Assembly: GCA_963745775.1 (NCBI GenBank)
Contig: CAVUYY010000008.1
Location: forward strand, 434,001 to 498,000
Reading direction: 5' to 3'
Length of the DNA: 64,000 nt
Source: Gaiellasilicea sp963745775
GTDB taxonomy: Bacteria > Actinomycetota > Thermoleophilia > Gaiellales > Gaiellaceae
The position numbers and the translations under genes are program-made. The notes below the pieces were generated by a model. The model was not told where the DNA came from and did no database searches. It saw nothing but the letters and a program-made list of their open reading frames with translations. The stretch's first letter is position 1. Each line of letters opens with the position of its first letter. Shown here one piece after another: positions 1 to 8,885 of this stretch.

Positions 1-1639
1 ACGCCGTTCGCAAGTCGTTCGGGACGCGCACCGTGCTCGACGGGCTCGACTTCGCGATCGAGCCGCAGGCGCGCGTCGGGATCGTCGGCGCCAACGGCTC
101 CGGCAAGTCGACGCTGCTGCGGCTGCTCGCGGGGCTCGAGGAGCCCGATGCCGGAACGGCGGTGCGCCGGCGCGGGCTCACGGTCTCCTACCTCCCGCAG
201 CATCCACTCGGCGACGCGCGCACTCCCATCGAGACGGTGCTGGCGGCACGACCCGACCTCGCCGAGCTCGACGGCGAGCTGAACCGCGTCTCGGATCAGC
301 TGGGGACGCCGGCTCTCGCCGCAGACCTCGAGAAGATGGCGCGCGTGCTCGGCCGTCAGGAAGAGCTGCTCGAGCGCTGGGAGGCGCTCGGCGGCCCGAG
401 CATCGAAGGGCGGGCAAGGGCGACGCTGCTCGATGTCGGGATCGAGGAGGCCGATCTCGCGTTGCCGACGACCGCACTCTCGGGCGGGCAACGGAAGCTG
501 ATCGCGCTCGCCGCCTGCCTCGCGCAGGATCCGGAGGTACTCCTGCTCGACGAGCCGGAGGCCCACCTGGACGCCGTCGGCCGGTCGCTGCTCGAGCGGC
601 TACTCGGAGGATTCCACGGCGCGGCCGTCGTCGTCTCGCACGATCGCTACCTGCTCGACGAGACGGTCTCGCAGATCGCCTCGCTCGACCGCGGCCGGAT
701 CAGGATGTGGCCCGGCAACTACTCGGCCTACACGCTCGCGCGCGAGCTCGAGCTGCAGCGCCAGCAACAGCAGTTCGTGACGCAACAGAAGGAGATCGAG
801 CGGCTCGAAGAGGCGATCCGCCGCTTCAAGCTCTGGGCGAGCTGGGTACCCGACCAGCGGCACATCCGCCAGGCGCGCAACAAGCAACGGCAGATCGACA
901 GCATGGAGAAGGTCGAGCGGCCGGTGCTCGAGCGCCGCAAGATCGCGCTCCGGCTCCATCCCCATCAGCGCGGAGGCCAGCGCGTCTTCGAGCTTCGCCA
1001 CGTCGGCGTCCAATTCGGCGAGGACGTCGTGCTCGCGGATCTCGAGCTGACCGTGATGCACGGCGAGCGCGTCGGCTTCGTCGGCGCGAACGGGGCCGGC
1101 AAGAGCGTGCTCCTGAAGACCGTCGTCGGCGAGATCGAGCCGACGGAGGGAGAGGTGTGGGTCGGCCCGTCGATCAAGATCGGGTATCTCGCGCAGGATC
1201 AGGAGACGCTCGACCCCGAGTCGACGCCCGCTCGAGACGGTACGGCTCTCGCACCGTTGCTCCGAGGGCGAAGCCGTATCGCTCCTGATGAAGTTCCTCT
1301 TTCCCTACGAGCAGGTTCGACGCGCGAACAAGCTGCTCTCCGGAGGCGAGCGGACGCGGCTCCAGCTTCTGCTCCTGATGCTCGCCGGCCCGAACCTGCT
1401 CGTCCTCGACGAACCGACGAACCATCTCGATATCGAGTCGGTCGAGGCGCTCGAAGCCGCGCTCGAGGAGTTCGACGGGACCGTCGCCGTGATCTCGCAC
1501 GACCGCTACTTCCTCGACCGGATCGTCGACCGGATCGTCGAGGTCGAGCGACGGCGAGGCGCGAGCGTACGACGGCGGCTACTCCGACTGGTTCGAGCGG
1601 TCGACCTCGAGCAGCAGCCAGGCCGGCGTCGGCGCGTAG
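1..1639 (+). CDS. ABC-F family ATPase (EttA/Uup-like), 5' end cut by window
   Basis: Soluble tandem-ATPase of the ABC-F class, which act on the ribosome rather than in a membrane transporter; no transmembrane segment is visible. Domain 1 has Walker A GANGSGKST, signature LSGGQRK and Walker B LLLDEPEAHLD. A Q/E/R-rich linker follows (about bases 740-960). Domain 2 has GANGAGKS, LSGGERTRLQ and LLVLDEPTNHLD. Domain 1 reads EPEAHLD where ABC-F proteins usually have EPTNHLD. The reading frame shifts by one extra base near 1230 and again near 1549; joining the frames restores family sequence to a TAG at 1637. The 3' end overlaps the convergent acetyltransferase by about 60 bp. The exact ABC-F subgroup is not resolved. 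Confidence 0.85.
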
Positions 1640-2499
1640 CCGAGCGCCGCATTGACGCGCCGGATCGGCTCGTTTCGATCCTCGTTCTCCGTCAGGAGCT
1701 TGCGCAGCCCCGCCTCCTTCGCCCACGCAACCTGCGCATGCTTGAGCGCTGCTGCCACTCCCCGCCCTCGCCAGGCGCGCAACACCCCGGTGAACTCGTG
1801 CTCCGCCGTTCCCTCCTCGACGCCGTCGAAGCGGAGTTGCGCGAATCCGATCGGGACACCTCGGCTGCGGGCGACCATGAAGGTCTCCGGGCGATAGCCG
1901 GGCATCGTGAGCGCGCGATCGCGCCAGCGCTCGAACGGCTCCGCGACCTCGGCGTCGAAGCCCGGGACGTCTGGAAGCGCCTCGCACTCGATCGCCCAGA
2001 GCGCCCGTAGCTCGGCGGGCGAATGTGGGCCGACCTCGATCTCCTCGTGCAGTTCGAGCTCCGGGAGGACGGCACTCGCCAGATCGAGCTCGAGCTGGAC
2101 GCTGCGCCCGGTCACGCGGTAGCCGTGCCACGCCGCGAACGCGAGCCCGGCCTCGTTCGTCTCGCGGACGAGGACCGTCGTCCGCACGATGCCGTGCGAC
2201 TCGCAGTGGGCGAACGCGTGGGCGAGCAGCTTCGAGCCGAGCCCGTTGCGACGCCGCTGCGGGACGACCCACACCGACACATACCCGCGCCCCGGCCCGG
2301 AGGTCGCGCCGCGAGTGCCGACACCGCCTCCGACGAGCTCCTCATCGTTCTCCGCGAGGAAGTCGAGTCGGAGCGGCTCATGCTCGCGGGAAGCCCGCAG
2401 CTGCTCGACGACCATCGGCCAGTCCGGAATCAGCCGGTTGCGCAGCTCGAGCCAGCGCTCGATGTCGGCATCGTCGGAGACCGGGACGATCCTGAGCAC
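1579..2499 (-). CDS. Tandem GNAT N-acetyltransferase
   Basis: A 306-aa protein with two GNAT folds, the arrangement seen in mycothiol synthase-like and related actinobacterial acetyltransferases; such enzymes move acetyl from acetyl-CoA to an amine. The first fold carries the acetyl-CoA loop VPQRRRNGLGSKLL (about residues 80-93). The second carries RAWRGRGVAAALKHAQ (about 240-255) and ends in a typical GYAPTPAWLLLE strand. Substrate is unknown. GTG start at 2499 is chosen because TAGAGT sits six bases upstream, a leaderless arrangement repeated in this window. A similar tandem GNAT lies at 53651-54557. Confidence 0.8.
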   Translation of the reverse strand: MLRIVPVSDDADIERWLELRNRLIPDWPMVVEQLRASREHEPLRLDFLAENDEELVGGGVGTRGATSGPGRGYVSVWVVPQRRRNGLGSKLLAHAFAHCESHGIVRTTVLVRETNEAGLAFAAWHGYRVTGRSVQLELDLASAVLPELELHEEIEVGPHSPAELRALWAIECEALPDVPGFDAEVAEPFERWRDRALTMPGYRPETFMVARSRGVPIGFAQLRFDGVEEGTAEHEFTGVLRAWRGRGVAAALKHAQVAWAKEAGLRKLLTENEDRNEPIRRVNAALGYAPTPAWLLLEVDRSNQSE

Positions 2500-2505
2500 T
2501 CCGCG

Positions 2506-2511
2506 ACTCTA
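2506..2511 (-). promoter_or_regulatory. -10 box of leaderless GNAT gene
   Basis: TAGAGT on the minus strand, separated from the GTG at 2499 by six bases. This places the predicted first transcribed base at the start codon. No clear -35 is seen. Confidence 0.55.
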
Positions 2512-2652
2512 GCCTCGACTGGCTCGACCGTTCAGGGGAGGTGCGAGCGTGCCTCGCCGGCGCGAACGGTGAGAGCGTGCCGCCGGCGTCGAGTCACCTA
2601 ACCGACGGAGACGCACGATGCCTTTTCGCCGCTCCGGCTCCCTCGCGTCTCA

Positions 2653-2658
2653 TAGGCT
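2653..2658 (+). promoter_or_regulatory. -10 box of leaderless small gene
   Basis: TAGGCT followed by six bases and the ATG at 2665. The rest of the 165-bp gap from 2500 shows no other recognisable element. Confidence 0.5.
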
Positions 2659-2664
2659 CGCGCC

Positions 2665-3054
2665 ATGCGAGCGGCGCTGAAGCAGCTCGAGCGGCTCGGC
2701 CCTGGTGCTGACTTGTGGGCGCCGCTGGCCTATCTGGCCGGACTCCACCTCACCTTCGATCCCGACGAGCGGTACGCGGCCTTCCGCCGAGCCGAGCTGT
2801 TGCTCGCGACCGGTGGCGACCCGCGCCGCCCGGTCGAGCTCTCCGATCGCGCGGTCGAGACCGTTGCGGATGATCTGTCGACACCCGAGCGCCGCGCCCA
2901 GCTCGCCGCGAGTCTTCGCGAGCTGGAGGCGCAGGCGGTCGGCCTCCCGGCGGTGACAGAAGCTCTGCGCGTGCTCGGCGCCGACCCGGAGCTCGCGTGG
3001 CGCGCCTACGCGTGGGCGCTCCTCGCCGAGCACGTCGAAGGCGACGAGGCCTAG
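2665..3054 (+). CDS. Conserved-looking hypothetical protein, 129 aa
   Basis: I do not recognise the family. The protein is soluble, mostly helical and rich in Ala, Leu, Arg and Glu, without cysteine clusters, signal peptide or membrane segments. Helical pairs such as RRAELLLATGG and RAYAWALLAEHVEGDEA suggest a small helical-repeat fold. Start ATG follows a TANNNT box by six bases. The last codons overlap the stop of the convergent DUF4097 gene by four bases. Coding composition matches its neighbours, so it is likely real. Confidence 0.6.
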   Translation: MRAALKQLERLGPGADLWAPLAYLAGLHLTFDPDERYAAFRRAELLLATGGDPRRPVELSDRAVETVADDLSTPERRAQLAASLRELEAQAVGLPAVTEALRVLGADPELAWRAYAWALLAEHVEGDEA

Positions 3055-3881
3055 GCGACCTCGGCGGGCCGCCCGCGGCCGATCGAGATGTCGCCGCTGA
3101 CGCTCTTCAGCCGGAGCTTCGCTTCGCTACCTGCTCCGGTCGTCGGTGGAGCGTCGGTGACGTCGAGCGCGGAGTGGACGTCGCCGCTCGTCGAGCTGGC
3201 GTCGATGAAGACGCGCGTTCCCGGCGCGACGCCGACCTGGATGTCGCCGGAGACGGATTGCAGCTTGATCTGGCCCTCGCGGATCGAACGCACCTGCTGA
3301 TCGCCCGACACGGTGTTCGCCGAGAGGTCGGTGCCGGCCTCGTCGATCTGGAAGTCGCCCGAGACCAGATTGACCGAGAGCGCTGAGCGCGCAATGCCGA
3401 TGCGGACGTCGCCCGACACCGTCTTCACCTGCGCTTCTCCGTCGATCAGCTCGACACGGACGTCGCCGCTCGCACTGTGCACCGTCAGCGAGCCGCCGAC
3501 GTGCGGAAGCTCGACGTCGCCCGAAGCCGTCTTGATGCTGGTCTCGCCGAGCCGGCCCGCGGCCTCGACATCCGCCGAGGCAGTCGTGCAATCGAGCGTG
3601 GAGCCGTAGGGACAGCGGATCCGGATCGCGACCTCGGGCGAGCGGCCGAGGAAGCCCCAACCCTGCTTCGCGACTTCGACGACGACCTCGTTCCCCCGCA
3701 ACTCGACGGTCGCCTGCGCGATCGCCGTGCGGGTGACGTCGTCCGAGCGGAGCGGCTCGAGCTCGACGGTCGTCTCGGTCGTCTCGTCGGTCTCGATCGA
3801 AACCCGACCGGAGGGCGTCCGGATGCGCAGTCGGGGCGCTTCGGGCGTCGCGAAGAGATGGGTTCGCTCCCTAGGCTCCAC
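3051..3881 (-). CDS. DUF4097-family beta-strand repeat protein
   Basis: A 276-aa protein built of short beta repeats, each centred on SGD (TASGDVEL, SASGDVRV, TVSGDVRI, LVSGDFQI, TVSGDQQV, SVSGDIQV, TSGDVHS, SVSGDISI), as in the DUF4097 beta-solenoid family. No signal peptide or membrane anchor is visible, so it may stay in the cytoplasm. Role unknown; such proteins often lie next to small DNA-binding regulators, as here. GTG start at 3881 is supported by a GGGAGG ribosome site six bases upstream. The start lies inside the end of the preceding 41-codon gene, so translation is probably coupled. Confidence 0.85.
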   Translation of the reverse strand: MEPRERTHLFATPEAPRLRIRTPSGRVSIETDETTETTVELEPLRSDDVTRTAIAQATVELRGNEVVVEVAKQGWGFLGRSPEVAIRIRCPYGSTLDCTTASADVEAAGRLGETSIKTASGDVELPHVGGSLTVHSASGDVRVELIDGEAQVKTVSGDVRIGIARSALSVNLVSGDFQIDEAGTDLSANTVSGDQQVRSIREGQIKLQSVSGDIQVGVAPGTRVFIDASSTSGDVHSALDVTDAPPTTGAGSEAKLRLKSVSGDISIGRGRPAEVA

Positions 3882-3996
3882 GCCGACCTCCCTTCCTGCG
3901 GGTGGGACGAACGACGCGCTCGTCGCGCTTGGGCCGCCCGAAATCAGGCTCGGGGAGAACGACGTGGCCGTACGGTGCTGGATGGAAGCTGATCAT
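3871..3996 (-). CDS. Small basic protein, 41 aa, in RHH-DUF4097 operon
   Basis: A short gene filling the gap between the RHH regulator and DUF4097. It starts with ATG at 3996, preceded by AAAGGAG five bases upstream; that site overlaps the TGA of the regulator gene. It begins MISFHPAPYGHVVL and ends in a strongly basic tail (RPTRRKGGRRGA). It overlaps the DUF4097 start by 11 bp. No family recognised. The good ribosome site and tight overlaps on both sides argue that it is translated; it could serve mainly to couple translation. Confidence 0.55.
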   Translation of the reverse strand: MISFHPAPYGHVVLPEPDFGRPKRDERVVRPTRRKGGRRGA

Positions 3997-4007
3997 CGGA
4001 GCTCCTT

Positions 4008-4457
4008 TCAGCTCTCCGCAAAGCCGGTCAGGCGCCGGCCGCTGCGGGGGGGTCGGGACTCGAGCCCGCGCGCGAGCGCACGGACGATCCAGGAGTTGGT
4101 CGAGACGCCCTCGCGGGACGCGGCTACGTCGATCTCGACCTTGAGCGAGTTGGGGAGGCGCAGGGTGATTCGCGCCGTGAGGGCATCGTCTGGGCCCGGA
4201 GCGGCGCTGGGCTCGGCGTCGTCGACGTAGACGAGCTCGGGATCGCGGCCGGCAAGCCGAACCTCGATGCGGCCGGGAACAGCGGCGGAGAGATCCGCGG
4301 CCGCCTCCGAGACGACGTCGAGCAGGCGGAGGTGGAGCGAAGAGCCGAGCGCCTGGCTCAACCGCCGCGCCGCCTCGGCCGTGGACTCGTCCGGGGCCAG
4401 CGCTGCAGCCGCGGCGAGATCTTCCTGGATCGCGTGGAGGTGGTGTGCCATCTGCAT
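4008..4457 (-). CDS. Ribbon-helix-helix / HicB-like DNA-binding protein
   Basis: A 149-aa protein whose C-terminal part (about residues 95-135) reads as an Arc/HicB-type ribbon-helix-helix: strand RITLRLP, then helices SLKVEIDVAASREGV and STNSWIVRALARGL. The N-terminal half is helical and acidic. It is the first gene of an operon with the 41-aa peptide and DUF4097; no toxin gene is adjacent, so a local transcription regulator is more likely than an antitoxin. ATG at 4457 coincides with the predicted transcription start (leaderless). A perfect inverted repeat fills its promoter spacer and suggests autoregulation. Confidence 0.75.
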   Translation of the reverse strand: MQMAHHLHAIQEDLAAAAALAPDESTAEAARRLSQALGSSLHLRLLDVVSEAAADLSAAVPGRIEVRLAGRDPELVYVDDAEPSAAPGPDDALTARITLRLPNSLKVEIDVAASREGVSTNSWIVRALARGLESRPPRSGRRLTGFAES

Positions 4458-4463
4458 GGCCGC

Positions 4464-4492
4464 ACTATGACATCATTGTGATGTCATGTCAA
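4464..4492 (-). promoter_or_regulatory. RHH-operon promoter with palindromic operator
   Basis: On the minus strand: -35 TTGACA (4487-4492), exactly 17 bp, then -10 CATAGT (4464-4469), six bases before the ATG at 4457. The spacer is occupied by TGACATCA-CAA-TGATGTCA (4468-4486), a perfect 8-bp inverted repeat. A bound dimer of the first gene product would block the promoter. Confidence 0.7.
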
Positions 4493-4534
4493 GTCAGATC
4501 GATGTCAGCGATCTCGATCGGCCCGGAGCCCTAC

Positions 4535-4576
4535 GTCCAAAGTCTGTTTGGACTACTCGAACGCGGCTGGTACGCT
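4535..4576 (+). promoter_or_regulatory. ABC exporter promoter with inverted repeat
   Basis: GTCCAAA-GTCTG-TTTGGAC (4535-4553) is a perfect 7-bp inverted repeat. Its right arm contains a -35-like TTGGAC (4548-4553), followed after 17 bp by TACGCT (4571-4576). Predicted start of transcription is near 4583. The repeat is a likely operator, but no regulator gene for it is adjacent other than the divergent RHH gene. Confidence 0.5.
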
Positions 4577-4611
4577 CAAGCGCTGTCCCGCGACGCCGAG
4601 AGGAGGCCGTC

Positions 4612-4662
4612 ATGCCAGTAAGCCATGCGTTCGACGCCCCTTCCGGCGTTCCGCTGCGCTAG
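4612..4662 (+). CDS. Possible 16-aa leader peptide upstream of ABC exporter
   Basis: ATG at 4612 with a strong AGGAGG ribosome site seven bases upstream opens a 16-codon frame (MPVSHAFDAPSGVPLR) ending in TAG. It lies between the predicted promoter and the exporter start at 4734. Short translated leaders upstream of drug-export genes can sense stalled ribosomes, but no pairing alternative structures were established here. It could also be a chance frame. Confidence 0.35.
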   Translation: MPVSHAFDAPSGVPLR

Positions 4663-4733
4663 CGGCGTCGCGAGCCGAACGCCTGTCCACCCGCCACCCG
4701 CGTGCCTCGGCCACGTCCAGGAGTTTCACGACC

Positions 4734-6497
4734 GTGAGCACCGTCGATCCGCCCGAGTCATCGCGATGCGTCCGCCCCACGCTGCGGCGGCTCTTCCCGC
4801 TCTGGTGGGAGCAGCGCCGCCTGGTCGGGCTCGGTCTCGCGTGCGCGCTCGCCTTCACCGGGCTCTCGATCTCGATTCCCGTGCTGACCAAGTTCGTGAT
4901 CGACGATGCGATCGAAGGGGAGCATCGCGACCGGCTGCTGCCGCTGCTCGGGCTGATCGTCGCCGTCGCGATCGTCCGCTTCTTCGTCAACTTCACGCGG
5001 CGGTTCGCGACGGCGCGGGTCGGGATCGCCGTCGAGGCGCGCCTGCGCGGCCTGCTCTACGACGCCTACCTCCGCTATCCGCGCGCCTTCTTCGACCGCC
5101 ACTCGACCGGCGAGGTGATCTCGCGGGCGACGAACGACATCTACCCCGTCCGCTACTTCATCGGCTGGGGCGTCGTCCAGGGGATCCAGAGCGCGATGAT
5201 GATCACCGCCTCTGCGATCGTCCTCCTGCTCGTCAACCCGAAGCTCGCGCTCGTCTCCGCGATCGCGATGCCGGCCGTGGGTGTTTTGACCTGGTACTTC
5301 GCGCACCGGCTCTTCCCGATCTCGCGGCTCGTCCAGGAGAAGAAGGGGCATCTGACCGAGGCCTCGGACGAGGCGGTGATCGGGATCGAGATGGTGCAGG
5401 CCTTCGGCCGCGAGAACGACGTCCGCACGCGCTTCCTCGGCCGAGCCGAGGCGGTGCGGCACGAGACGATGCGGATGGCGACGATCGAGGCGAAGTTCCT
5501 GCCCGGCCTGATGGCGCTGCCGACGCTCGGGATCGCGGCCGTGCTCTATCTCGGCGGCAAGGACGTCATCGCAGGCAACCTGACGATCGGCGAGCTGAGC
5601 CTCTTCATCACGCTTCTCCTTCAGCTCGTCTGGCCGCTCGAGGCGCTCGGCTGGATCATCAACCTGGGTCAGCGCGCACTGGCGTCGGCGGGTCGGAGCT
5701 TCGCCTGGCTGGACGCGATCGAGCCGCTGCCGGCGGCGACGCATCCGCAGCCGCTCCCGGCCGGCGCCCTGCCGGTGCGGTTCGAGGACGTGCGCTTCTC
5801 GTACGGCACGGGCTCCGAGGTGCTTCGCGGTGTCGACCTCGAGGTCCAACCGGGCGAGATCCTCGCTGTCTGCGGCGCGACGGGCTCCGGCAAGACGACG
5901 CTGCTCAACCTGTTGCCGCGCTTCTACGACCCGACCGCCGGGCGCCTCCTCGTGGGCGGCGTCGACACGCGAGACGCCGACCTGAGCGAGCTCCGGCGCG
6001 CGGTCGCGATCGTGACGCAGAAGCCGGTGCTCTTCTCGGTGCTCCTCCGCGAGAACCTGGTCTCGGCGAGGCCGGACGCGAGCTGGGACGAGGTGCTCGC
6101 CGCCTGCGAGGCCGCCGGAGTCTCGGCCTTCGTCGACGACCTCCCGGAGGGCTACGAGACGCTGATCGGCGAGCGCGGAGTCAACCTCTCCGGCGGCCAG
6201 CGCCAGCGCGTCGCGCTCGCCCGCGCGCTCCTCGCCGGCGCGCGCGTGCTCGTCCTCGACGATCCGATGTCCGCCGTCGACACCCAGACCGAGCGGCTGC
6301 TCGTCGAGAACCTGCGACCTGCGGTCGCCGGTCGCACCGTCCTCGTCGCCACCCAGCGTCTCTCGACGATCTCGGTCGCAGACCGAGCCGTCGTCCTGGG
6401 GGATGGCCGGATCGTCGAGACGGGGACACCCCGCACGCTGATCGCCGCCGGCGGGCCGTTCGCCGCCCTGTTCGGAGACGAGGCCCTTGCCGCGTAG
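4734..6497 (+). CDS. ABC exporter subunit A, degenerate ATP site
   Basis: A 587-aa half-transporter: six membrane helices (about residues 20-310) then a nucleotide-binding domain with Walker A GATGSGKTT, signature NLSGGQRQR and Walker B VLVLDDPMSAVD. The residue after Walker B is Asp instead of the catalytic Glu, the mark of the non-hydrolysing site in heterodimeric exporters (TM287/288, BmrCD type). It therefore probably pairs with the next gene, whose site is canonical. Substrate (drug or lipid) is not predictable. GTG start at 4734 follows AGGAG. Its stop overlaps the next start by 11 bp. Confidence 0.85.
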   Translation: MSTVDPPESSRCVRPTLRRLFPLWWEQRRLVGLGLACALAFTGLSISIPVLTKFVIDDAIEGEHRDRLLPLLGLIVAVAIVRFFVNFTRRFATARVGIAVEARLRGLLYDAYLRYPRAFFDRHSTGEVISRATNDIYPVRYFIGWGVVQGIQSAMMITASAIVLLLVNPKLALVSAIAMPAVGVLTWYFAHRLFPISRLVQEKKGHLTEASDEAVIGIEMVQAFGRENDVRTRFLGRAEAVRHETMRMATIEAKFLPGLMALPTLGIAAVLYLGGKDVIAGNLTIGELSLFITLLLQLVWPLEALGWIINLGQRALASAGRSFAWLDAIEPLPAATHPQPLPAGALPVRFEDVRFSYGTGSEVLRGVDLEVQPGEILAVCGATGSGKTTLLNLLPRFYDPTAGRLLVGGVDTRDADLSELRRAVAIVTQKPVLFSVLLRENLVSARPDASWDEVLAACEAAGVSAFVDDLPEGYETLIGERGVNLSGGQRQRVALARALLAGARVLVLDDPMSAVDTQTERLLVENLRPAVAGRTVLVATQRLSTISVADRAVVLGDGRIVETGTPRTLIAAGGPFAALFGDEALAA

Positions 6498-8239
6498 GCA
6501 CCACACCGGGCTCTCGCGGCTCGTCCCGTACGCGAAGGACAAGCGCGCTCGGCTCGCCCTGATCGGCGTGCTCGCCGCCCTCTCGGCCGCCGCGCCGGTG
6601 ATCGGCTGGCACCTCGTCGGCGACGCGATCGACAACGGGATTCGCGGCGGCGACGAGCAGCGGCTCCTGCTGGTCGTCCTCGGCTACGTCGGCGTCAACG
6701 CGGCTGCCTGGATTCTCGGCACGGCGACCTGGCTCGCGCTCGCGGGCGTGGGCCAGCGAGTCGTCCTCGAGCTGCGCCGCGACCTCTTCGAGCACCTGAC
6801 CTCGCTCTCGCTCCGCTACTTCTCGCAGCAGAAGGCGGGCTGGATCATCGCGCGGCTGACGAGCGACGTCGACGCGCTGTCGGACGTCCTGAACCAGGGT
6901 CTGACCACGCTCGTCGTCAACACGCTGACGCTCGTGGCCGCGATCGGCGGGCTCTTCCTGCTCGACTGGCGGCTCGGGCTCGTGGCGCTCTGCGTGCTGC
7001 CGCCCGGAATCCTCGTCACGCGCTGGTTCCAGCGGCGCTCGCACGTCGCCTTCACGGACGTCCGAACGCGAATCGCGACCGTCACCGCACAGCTCGCCGA
7101 GTCCGTCTCCGGGATGGCCGTGATCCAGGCGTTCAACCGCGAGCGCGCCTTCCAGGCCGAGTTCGACGGGATGAACGAGGCGAACCGGAAGGCGAACGTC
7201 GTCGCCCAGCGGCTCTCGTCCGTCTTCTTCCCGGCGATCGAGTTCCTCGGTGTCGTCGCCACGGCCGCAGTCCTCTGGGCCGGCGCGTACTTCATCGACG
7301 CCGGGTCGATGGAGATCGGCACCGTGGTGGCGGCCGTAGGCCTGCTCGCGCTCGTCTTCCAGCCGCTGCAGGAGCTCTCCGAGCTCTACGGCCAGGTGCA
7401 GGCGGCGAACGCCGCGATGGACAAGATCAGCTCCGTGCTCGACGCCGAGATCGACATCGCCGACGCGCCGGGCGCAAGACCGCTCGGACGGATCGACGGC
7501 CGGCTCGAGCTCGACCGGGTCAGATTCGCCTACGGCAAGGAGCCCGTGCTCCACGGGATCGAGATCGCGGTTCCGGCCGGCGGGTGCATCGCCCTCGTCG
7601 GCGAGTCGGGTGGGGGCAAGTCGACGATGGCGAAGCTGATCGCGCGCTTCTACGACCCGCTCTACCGGCGCAGTGCGAGTCGACGGCACCGACCTCCGCG
7701 AGGTCGAGCTCCGCAGCTATCGACGCCAGCTCGGGGTCGTCCTCCAGGATCCCTTCCTCTTCAGCGGCACGATCGCCGACAACATCCGCTTCGCCAAGCC
7801 GGACGCATCGGATCTCGAGGTCTACGAGGCCGCCGCCGCGATCGGGGTCGATCGGGTGGCGGCGCGGTTCGAGGAGGGCCTCGATCACGTCGTCCGCGAG
7901 GGCGGTTCCGGACTCTCCGCGGGCGAGCGGCAGCTGATCTCGATTGCCCGCGCGCTCCTCGCCGATCCACGGATCCTGATCCTCGACGAGGCAACCTCGA
8001 ACATCGACCGGCCGAGCGAGATCCTGATCGAGCGTGCATTCGACCGGCTGCTGACGGGGCGCACGTCGGTGATCATCGCCCACCGGCTCGCCACGGTCCG
8101 CCGAGCCGACGAGATCCTCGTCGTCGAGCACGGCCGGATCGTGCAGAGGGGCACGGAGCTCGAACTGCTCGAGCAGGACGGCGCCTTCAGGCGGCTCGCG
8201 CAGAGCCTCCATGCCGACGGGCTGACCCCGGCCGCATAA
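6487..8239 (+). CDS. ABC exporter subunit B (frame broken by one base)
   Basis: Partner half-transporter of about 583 aa, with membrane helices in the first 320 residues and an NBD with Walker A GESGGGKST, a variant signature GLSAGERQ and a canonical Walker B with catalytic Glu, ILILDEATSNID. TTG start at 6487 overlaps the end of subunit A, so translation is coupled. One extra base near 7662 throws the frame after RFYDPL; the adjacent frame resumes with TGAVRVDGTDL, exactly the expected continuation. I treat it as one intact gene with a sequence error. Confidence 0.82.
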
Positions 8240-8246
8240 CCGGCGG

Positions 8247-8273
8247 CGATACCGAAGGCGGCGCCGGGTATCG
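8247..8273 (+). terminator. Hairpin after ABC exporter operon
   Basis: CGATACC (8247-8253) pairs with GGTATCG (8267-8273) eight bases after the exporter stop; the 13-base GC-rich loop can extend the pairing. There is no U-run, so termination is uncertain. The remaining gap to 8458 shows no gene or other clear element. Confidence 0.35.
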
Positions 8274-8457
8274 GCGTGCCTGCTCCAGCTAATCGACCTT
8301 CGTCTCCGGCGCGTGGCTGAGAGTGCACGGCCGGAGGGGATAGGCCGCTAGACCAGACCCGGAGAGGAGGGTGCCCTCAGGCTCGCGAGGGCGGCGGAGC
8401 CGGGCTCTACTGACCGGAGATGGGGCCTGGCGGGAGCCGCCCGTCCGGTGGCGAAGG

Positions 8458-8784
8458 TCAGTCGCCCCAGTCGAAGTCGCGGGTCTTCGTCCAGAGACCC
8501 GAGTCCTCGGCCGAGTCCGACTCGGCGGTCGCGGCGACATTCTCGGCGGACTCCTCGCCGGGCCACGTCAGCGGGATCGAGTCGAGCTCGACGGCGGGAG
8601 CACCGTCCATCGTCTCCTCGAGTCGGGCCTGCTCCTCGGTCTTGAAGAGCGGATGGTTGTCGAACGGATCGTCGGCCGCATAGCGGTCGATGGGCATGTT
8701 CTGCTCGAGCTCGGCGTTGCGCCGCTTCAACTCGAGGTGGTCCTGGATCACACGGGCGAAGAGCGAAGGGGTCTCGACGGGCAT
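8458..8784 (-). CDS. Hypothetical acidic protein, 108 aa
   Basis: Begins MPVETPSLFARVIQDHLELKRRNAELEQNMP, written here only to show the helical N-terminus with a short coiled-coil-like stretch (about residues 12-28), then an acidic, Asp/Glu/Ser-rich tail ending DFDWGD. No signal or membrane segment. Family not recognised. ATG at 8784 is preferred over an upstream frame extension because GGAG lies nine bases before it. It lies convergent to the exporter operon and downstream of the cyclase gene. Confidence 0.5.
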   Translation of the reverse strand: MPVETPSLFARVIQDHLELKRRNAELEQNMPIDRYAADDPFDNHPLFKTEEQARLEETMDGAPAVELDSIPLTWPGEESAENVAATAESDSAEDSGLWTKTRDFDWGD

Positions 8785-8885
8785 AGGGATCTCCGATGTC
8801 GGGGGCGGGGCGGCGTGCAAAGGCAGGAGTGTAACGCACGCCCCGCCGGATTTCGCCTGCTCGGAGCGGGATCGACGGCGTTCGC

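Noticed and set aside
4008..4457. HicAB toxin-antitoxin module
   Set aside because: The RHH protein is HicB-like only in its C-terminal half and no HicA-type dsRBD toxin gene is next to it; the downstream genes are a basic peptide and DUF4097.
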